Translations under genes and position numbers: made by a program
Assembly: GCF_032854445.1 (NCBI RefSeq)
Contig: NC_088295.1
Location: forward strand, 12,573,385-12,637,384
DNA from: Liolophura sinensis
Lineage: Eukaryota > Mollusca > Polyplacophora > Chitonida > Chitonidae
DNA length: 64,000 bases
Direction: 5' to 3'
The notes under the pieces: model-generated
Seen by the model: only the letters and a program-made list of their open reading frames with translations
Told to the model about the DNA's origin: nothing
Databases searched by the model: none
Shown here: piece by piece, positions 51,101 to 60,100 of the stretch
Layout of the letters: each line of letters starts with the position of its first letter
Numbering within the stretch: the stretch's first letter is position 1

Positions 51101-54100
51101 CGACCAAGACACACATTTAGAGTGCGACTTGTAGCAGTCTTTATAAATTCAATAAATTTAATAAAATCAAAATTTCCCTGCCCATCAACCCTGTGCATAT
51201 ATATACTGTCTGCAGTTTGAAATGCTTTTACAATTGTCATAGGATCATTCCAGTGAAGATGGTGGGGGTCTACATGGGTATAGAAGGGTGAAAATGGCAC
51301 TGACAGGATGTTAACTGGTCTGCATTCGTACCACGGGGAGTTAGGGGACATCCGCACGTTTTTCCTCAGAACGTGTGTTTCTTAGAACTTGCTCGGTCTC
51401 TGCCTGTGTCATACCCAGAGTGGATTGAGTTAAGTTTTGAGATAAGAATCGGTTGCCTTTCTGATTTAGGTCTGCCTTTGACAAACCAATGGGGATCAGT
51501 TTTGGGAGTCTGCCGGAGTTTACCATGGGGCTGGTGAGTTAGGTTTGTGAGAGCCAGCCATGTATTACTCATGAATTACCCATAAGCCTTTCTTAAATAA
51601 TTATTTTTCAGAATAAACTATGACATGCAGAACAAATTCCATAAATATGATACTGTTGCTTTATTTCTTGAGTTCTTGAGTTGAGTTGTCACTTTTAGCA
51701 TGAGAGTTATTTAATAACTGCTTATATTTAAAACGGCAAAACGAGGAGTGTCCAAAGTTTCTGCTGTTTTACTACTAATTTTATCCAGTAGATTTACCTG
51801 GTTCTGTGCAACTGCAGTAGTAGCCATTCAGAAAACTGGTGCAGTTGTTCCCATAATAACATGGTTGAGAATCACAGTGATTGATCATGTTTTCACACAT
51901 TTTGCCAGTATAACCTGTAAAGAAGTCATTTGTTTGGTGAGATATCATCAAATGTCACTTCTGATGCATCCTCATTTTAACATAAAAGGTCTTAAATACA
52001 ATCATGTAGTTCTACATGTTTACAGTTGTTTTCACATATTTACCTGTCATTTTTGATAAAGAAAAATAAGCAACAATAAATATGGTGAAAATTTTGAACA
52101 ATTATACTTCTTACTGTGACATAAACCCCATTCTGATGGATTTTACCTTGAGGGCAGTGACAGTATGGGTAGTGATTTTCCACACGGCACTCTCCTCCAT
52201 TGTCACATGCAAAGGTATCGCACAAATCTGCTGCAAACAGTTCAAATATAGCTCAATACATGCTCATTCACAAGCAACTCATGCAGAAGTAAGAAGTAAA
52301 TATACCAAATACAGTACTTCACATGAAGTTTGGTACTATGTATGCACTTTTCAGAGCACTTTAAATGATACTTTTGATGCCAACACTTGTGTTTTCTCTA
52401 TAATTGGGAAATTTAGCAAAAAAACCTCTTAATTGGCCCTATATTGTGGCTAAATCAGTCGGAATCAAGCAAAATGTGTCACTTGAAAAATGCCAACCTG
52501 CAGTATGATGTATGAAATACAGTGCATTGTATATCATCTTATACATAAATAAACACTACAATCTCACTTTCCCAGTCTCTCTGACCACAAACGGTGATGT
52601 TAAACACTCTCAAATGTTCTGATAAAATGATAAAGTCAAATACGTGCACAATTTATCGAAACAGATAAATCTTGATGCTCAGTTTCACATTTACATAGAG
52701 ATAAGAAGGCAACTTTCATGAATATGACCTATGAATCAAAAAAAGAAAAAATACCCAATGCAGTATAACCAATTTAATGGGTACTTTTTATAATGATTCA
52801 AAAAGCAAAATACTAGGAAATAAAAGATAAAATTATCACAGCTAAAAATAAAGATAAAAACATAAAAATTTACAGATGCAGCCATAGATCTTAGCAAGAA
52901 GCTGCCATGATCAGGTAAATTAAGTCTTCAAGAGTAACAAAAATTCCAACTCACTGTCATTGAAGCAGTCTTTGGCCATGACTACGCCTGTTGAGTTAGT
53001 GGTGTAACCTTCAAGACAAGCCTTACAGGTGGTCTGGCCACCCTGATCCTGGTAAAACCCACGCGGGCATTCTGTACAGGGCTGGAGGCCCTGATTGGCA
53101 GAGTAAGTGCCCATTGGGCAGGCCGCTACAGCAATGAAGGAAACTAGTTACGTCACTATTAACAACAAACAGCATTAAAGCCTCTCTCTTTCTAAAACGT
53201 GCTCCAACATTTAAATAAATATACTGGTACAATGTAATCTGCATTTTGGAACAGGCAATTTTTCTTCTATGATGTGGTTAGAGCAGAGTTTGATGGACAC
53301 TACTGCATCTTGTCACTTTACTGAAATCTTTCTTAAACAGCTATGTAATAAAAGCTGTCTGCACCTCCATGTCCACGGTAGGGTCTACATAAAAATGGTA
53401 TAATATGTGAGACAGTGCCATACATGTAAAATTGTCCTCAAGAGAAAACAATAAATAGATATGACATGAAATATGAAAAGGGTATAAATATGATAGAAAC
53501 TATATAGTCCCTCTTAAAAAGACCTCATCCTCAAACTGCCTTGAAACACTGATATATGTAATGTTATGAGCATATCTAACTGTTGTTTTATTATGAAATC
53601 CTACATGTAACACTCAAAGTGGGGGCATAGCGCTGTCTATTCAGTTGGTCAGCATATCCCTGTACATATTATATGAACAAATCTGAGCAGAACATTTATA
53701 ACCAATCAGCCATTACAAGCACAAATAATAATCATTCTTCCGAACAGATCAGAAATTCTTTCCTCTCACCAATACACTGTGTGATGTTATGTGATCCAGT
53801 GGCCAGTGTCTTCTCCCCAACAGGACAATGGGTACATGATGTGCTATTTGTCCAGAATGTGTTGTGAGGACACTCGGTACATGGGGGGAGGCCAGATGCT
53901 GAATACCAACCCACAGGACAAAGAGCTAAAACACAAGACAAACTCAAGAGTTGGTACAATGCCATGCAAATTATTATAACTTACTTTCACTTATGTAAAT
54001 CTAATAAAATAAATTTTACACTTTAATTATTTCAATATTATGTGCAAACTAAGAAGACAACATTTAAATGTACATGTAGCATAAAGTGAGTTTTTATGTT

Positions 54101-57100
54101 CAACAATTATCTCAACAAACCAGCTGACAATTTCTTATTAACAGCAGAAGTGCATGTGGTACCAGGTACCACATGATATACGTGGAAATGGTGAAATAAT
54201 CTTTGTTCTTTTTACTTTTACATGTCAAACATTGAGATCAGAGATACGTCAGGTCTCCTACCTGTACAGAGGGTAGGACTACTCCTTCCCTCCAAGTAAG
54301 TGAAGAATCCATCAGCACACCTTATACAGTTTCTCTCTCCCTCATTTTCCTGGTATGTGCCAATCCCACAAGCCTCACACCCAGCAGTACTGATCATGCT
54401 TCCTGCTGGACAGTTCACTGATGGACACAGAAATGAAATTCAATCAACTGTAAAGTATTGATCTTGTTCTCTTGTTCTGCAAACTGTAGCTGGCAGTGGA
54501 GGCAAATGATAACAGCATCCTTATATCACAGCTTTATATTAAATCTGCTTAGAAGAAAATTACACACGGTTATGTAGCCAGATACCATATGTCACACTGC
54601 TGGAGACAACCAATTTCAGCCACACTTTGAAAAAGTCCCCTATTGTATATTTTATTCTTGATTGGGTTTTTACCCCATACTAAAGAATATTTAACTTATA
54701 CCATGACATCCAGCATTATGGTGCCAAGAAAATGAACAGAGCTGGAGGCAACTGGTAGCAGATCTTCCCAAATATGACTGGAGACTGGTGAGAGGTTTCT
54801 GGGTTATTGTACTGGCCACTATTCCCCAGTCTTGTAATAACACACCAAACTTACGTTGCATGTAAATAGTTTTCTGTGTGTAATCTTAAGCACTGACCTA
54901 TCCAAAAAATTATTCAAACTTACAGCACCACCAGATTTCAGCATCCTCTCTCAGTTTTTGGTGTGAGGGGCAGGTGTAGTCATTACTTAATCGCCCCAGA
55001 GGCTGGCCAGTAAGAGCTGAACAATTCTGAGATACTGCCTCTACCATGTGCAGGTAATCCAAGTCTGGGTTGATACCCTTCGTAGACAATAAGTCAGTCA
55101 CTGTATCGGAGCAAAACTTAATACGCTCACTGCTTTCATTAATGGGTGAGTACTGTACAGTAAGATGGACTAAAACCTGCAAACACAAAAGGAACAAGGG
55201 TTCACATTAACACAGAATACACCTGTAAACAGATTCTTGTAAAATGTCTGAAAAATTATACCAGGAGCATACTGACAAAATGAACAAATGTGAGGCATGA
55301 CTCATCAACCATGATTCCCTGAGATGACCTGTATGTAGTTTTGATTAAGAAAATTAAGCAGAACATATTTCATTATTATTATCCTAATTCTCATAATTTT
55401 GGGGGCATCTGGTCTGCTCTTTTTAGCCAATATACATGTAATTGTAACAAGAAAACACAGCAAGAGAACACACTCTCCTTTCTCACATGGACAGTCCATC
55501 AGTAAATGTCCATATCTTAACTTCTCCAAACAAATCACAGAGAAAAGTAATTGTTGCTTTCAACACTACAAATATCTGTCCTAAAAATTAAAAGAATTAC
55601 AGAATTATTGTCAGCGATGATCATGTTTATTATGTAAACGGGTGTATGCTATCTGAATAGAGCTATTAACCTGAATAACAGACCCCAGTATCACTGTACG
55701 GAACAGCTTTAATTTCATATCATAGTGTACTTGCCTTGCTGCCATTAGCTGTGGCACTGATGGAATTTTGGGCATTCAGTGGAACCCCTATGAGAGATGA
55801 GCACTTTTCAGACACAAACTCCTGCAGACGTGTGAACAACTGCACCAGCTTAACCCTGTACTGATCAATGCAGTCATCTGGCATGGGTTGATCTGGCTGG
55901 TATTCAAACTGAAACACGTCCTCTAGTTGAGCTCTGTCACTAACTACATGAAAAAACAAATGGTCAAGATTACAATGTGGATAACCCAATTCTTCAAACT
56001 TTTTAAAGCAATCATTTCATATTTACAAGGGGTATGATTTGGAGAAAACAAATTCATTAATCAACTTTGTGAACAAAAAAAAAAAGAAATGGCACAGTTC
56101 TCTGTGCATATTTGACATTAAATGTGTCTTGTAAATTTTTGGTCCCCAGCGCAGCACGTTCACCTCTTTGATGGGCATTTGGAAGCTGGATGGTTGTAAG
56201 GCCCAAAAACAATTCTTTGTAAGGCCCAAAAAACAATATGTATTGTGAGTGTTTTGCTTACAACACTTTTGGTATAGCAACAAATACCAATTTTACCATG
56301 AATGTGGTGAATGTCACTATGTAATGACATTTCATGATCATCTAGTTACATGTATACAGTTATAAAAGATACTTTAGCTGCTTCACCATAATAATATACT
56401 CTATGAAATAAACATGAAACATGTTTAAGCTTTATAATAGCTTATTCAAATATGTGTATGTATTTACATAATACATACTTACAATTATAGCTAATAATAA
56501 CTTCCACTAGGATAAGTTGCTGGTGCATCCTTGCTGCTTGCAAAACAATTCATTCAAATGCAGTGACTAATTTCACATAAATTAAATGAACTGTTACAAA
56601 CTATAAACTACCATGCTATGTGGGACGAGGGAAAAGTAACAGTTACTAGATAACAACAGAAAGACTACAGCTCTTAGACAAACTGATACTGGCTTTGGAA
56701 GACCTGATCTATGGGTACATCTGCATATAACATGGAGCAAGCTCACTGTAGGGCAAGTGCACAGTACAGCAAGCTCACTGTAGAGCAAATGAACTATACA
56801 GCACGCTCACTGTAGGGCAAGTGCACTGTACAGCAAGCCCACTGTAGGGCAAGAGCACTGTAAAGCAGGCTCATTGTGGGGCAAGTGCACTGTAAAGCAA
56901 GCTCATTGTAGGGCAAGTGCACTGTAAAGCAAGCTCACTGTAGGGCAAGTGCACTGTAAAGCAGGCTCACTGTAGGGCATGTGCACTGTAAACAGGCTCA
57001 CTGTAGGGCAAGTGCACTGTAAAGCAAGCTCACTGTAGGGCAAGTGCACTGTAAAGCAAGCTCATTGTAGGGCAAGTGCACTGTAAAGCAGCCTCACTGT

Positions 57101-60100
57101 AGGGCAAGTGCACCGTAAAGCAGGCTCACTGTAAAGCAAGCTCACTGTAGGGCAAGTGCACTGTAAAGCAGACTCACTGTGGGGCATGTGCACTGTAAAG
57201 CAGGCTCACTGTAGGGCAAGTGCACTGTAAAGCAAGCTCATTGTAGGGCAAGTGCACTGTAAAGCAAGCTCACTGTAGGGCAAGTGCACTGTAAAGCAGG
57301 CTCACTGTAGAGCAAGTGCACTGTAAAGCAAGCTCACTGTAGGGCAAGTGCACTGTAAAGCAGGCTCACTGTAGAGCAAGTGCACTGTAAAGCAAGCTCA
57401 CTGTAGGGCAAGTGCACTGTAAAGCAAGCTCACTGTAGAGCAAGCTCACTGTAGGGCAAGTGCACTGTATAGCAAGCTCGCCGTAGAGCAAGCGTACTGC
57501 AGATAATACATACAGATGCAACTCTGATGGCACCTATCACTTGTGCACTTTTAATGTATCGCTACAGTTTTGAGTACAAAGCAACAAGAGATTAAATCAA
57601 GCTCATTTAAAAAGTATAGTTCAAAATTTATCCCTGGACATGATAGCAAAGGTAAATGATATTTGACTCTTAAAGCCATATTATTAATTATTTCAATGGA
57701 TGGCCAATTCTTTGGAGTGTGCGCTTAAGGTTTAATGCCATACTTAACAATTCTAATCCTTAACAATACAGATTTTATCATGTATGAGATTCTTTCATGG
57801 AAGATTATGAAGATTCCCTTCTTAATTTAGGGGTAAAGATAACAGATATTAATGCACTTTATCCCTAGTGGATGAATAGCTCTAGACCTATAATCTGAAA
57901 ATACAGTAGCTGTAAGAATTACATCAATCAATACATCTGATATTAAGCAAATATGACTATGTTTAACACATTACCATAATGCTTTTAGTTTTTAGACATT
58001 CTAATTATCTTAACATTCTCAAATATCCCCACCCCATGAATCTTCTGCAAACACCGTCAATGAAAGCAAACATTTTGTCAACAGTTCTTCACACAATTAC
58101 ATTTGGTCCCACGGAGGTCTTAGCAGCATGAACATAAATACTTACTTGAGACACAATTGGGTGTTTCAGAGTTGGTCCACTGTGGTTGACCAGTGCCATC
58201 TGTACAATTTGTCTTAAAGCTCCCTTCAAGGTCGTCCTGGTAGAAGGTGAAGCCTGGCTTACATGTCAGAGAACAAGAGAGGCTTGTCGGGCTGACTGAT
58301 GACAGAGGCTTACACTGCCTATCACCATTGACAGGAATGGCAATCTGCTGCTCTGCACATACAGTGTCTACAAACAAGACAAGTGTTAAGTTTACAGTCT
58401 AATGGATTCTCCAATATCTGTGATATTTCATCTAAGCATGTTGGAAATCAAACGACATATCAGAATAGAATTGCACAGCTGGAATGTACTTGTTCCTTTA
58501 TTTGATTGTTATTTTATGCCATACTCCAGAATATTTCAGTTATATCACACCATCCAGCATTATGGTGCGAGGAAACCAGGCAAGGCCTAGGGGAAACAAA
58601 CAATTATCTATAGAGACCTTTCCACATATTAGCTGAGAATATACATGTGTTCATCTTGGAGAAAATCATGGTAAAATTGTTTGTTTAAGAAAAAAGTCCA
58701 GTCAACATCCATGGAGGACTTTGTAGAAACAAATATGGCTGCTACAGTGAGACTGGATTCATAAATAACATTTTGAATAAACGTGTACAGGATGAAAAAT
58801 TTGCCATTGTTCATACAGGTCAAGCACAGACAGGCTGCAATTTGGAATTGTCCAATGAAAAAGGTTGTAACACCAACAAATATTTATATATAAAATCGCG
58901 TGAGTTGGAGAAAAACAATAATATAAAGGATAGTACAGCTACATGTATATGTGAGGTATGCATGAATGAATGCTGGCAGTTTGTCATACTTAACAAGTTT
59001 TCAGTCATATGACAACAAGGAGTCATTAGTTGTGTGCGCATATACTGTGTCTTCTTGTGGCACAGCAAGTCCATGCCTCCAAAGTGCTGCCATCACTAAC
59101 GTGACATCCCCAGTCACATTATACTGACACTGGACCAACCAGCCCTGTTTCCTTGCTCAAACCTCTCAATGCAGAGCGCCAAGCAAAGCAAAAAAAAAAT
59201 ACCATTTTTAAAGACTATGACCTGACCTGGGTTTGATCCAGGGTCTCCCCACTTCGAGGAGGATGTTCTAACCATCAGGCCACCAAGCCAGTGTTTAGGC
59301 AAGGAATTTTTTCCAAAATGACGCACTTACACTTCACATGAACTTGAAAACTACAGGACTTTGCCCTGTTGTATTTATCTGTTGCCCATGCCTGCACTGT
59401 CACATATTTGCCAATGTCTGAAGGGGTGATTCTGGAAGGTGACAGGGTGACCTCAATATCCACTCCAGAGGTGTTAACGAGATCTTTACTCAAAGGAACG
59501 TCAGCAGTCATATGTGGGTAGAGCACCTCCTCCGTGTTTGGGCAGGTTATATCTGGTCGCTGAAAAGCTAGTAAGATAGCAAAAGATGAAACTCAGGAAA
59601 TTTACAAAAGTAAGGTACATTACCAAGCAAATCATTCACAAAATTTATACAGTTTTATACATTTTATCATTTGTTTTTCAGATGTACAGTCCAAGCAAAT
59701 TGATAAGACAAACGTCATGGTCAATGAAAAATGTATTACATACACAAATCATCTGTAGACAGTACTGCCCAATTCTATATACACAAAATAACTAGTGTTA
59801 TTTACTTGTGTTATTGTGTCAATACCGTGAAAAAAAACTGCCGTGTTTATAATTATAATTACTGGTATATTTCAGAAAGAGGAACTACTATAGTTCGTTG
59901 ACCTTTTCAACCAGCTGAGTAGCGCTTGTGGTCTGGATGCTCTGGGGAAAGTTGACAAAACAGGGTTAGGGGTTGAAGGGAAATCTGAAGTTGAATAGCT
60001 CACTGCGGGTGGTTGATGGTTCTCACACATATGACTAGAGACAACATAGAAAGTCAGCATGTCCACTGGCCAGCAATGTGCATGAAAACACTCTTGCCAG

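Noticed and set aside
54153..54175. Palindrome CATGTGGTACC-A-GGTACCACATG
   Set aside because: Perfect but short (11-bp arms) and isolated in an intron. Similar short palindromes are expected by chance in 64 kb.
56725..57500. CRISPR-like alternation of two short repeats
   Set aside because: Both halves are related repeats rather than repeat plus unique spacer.
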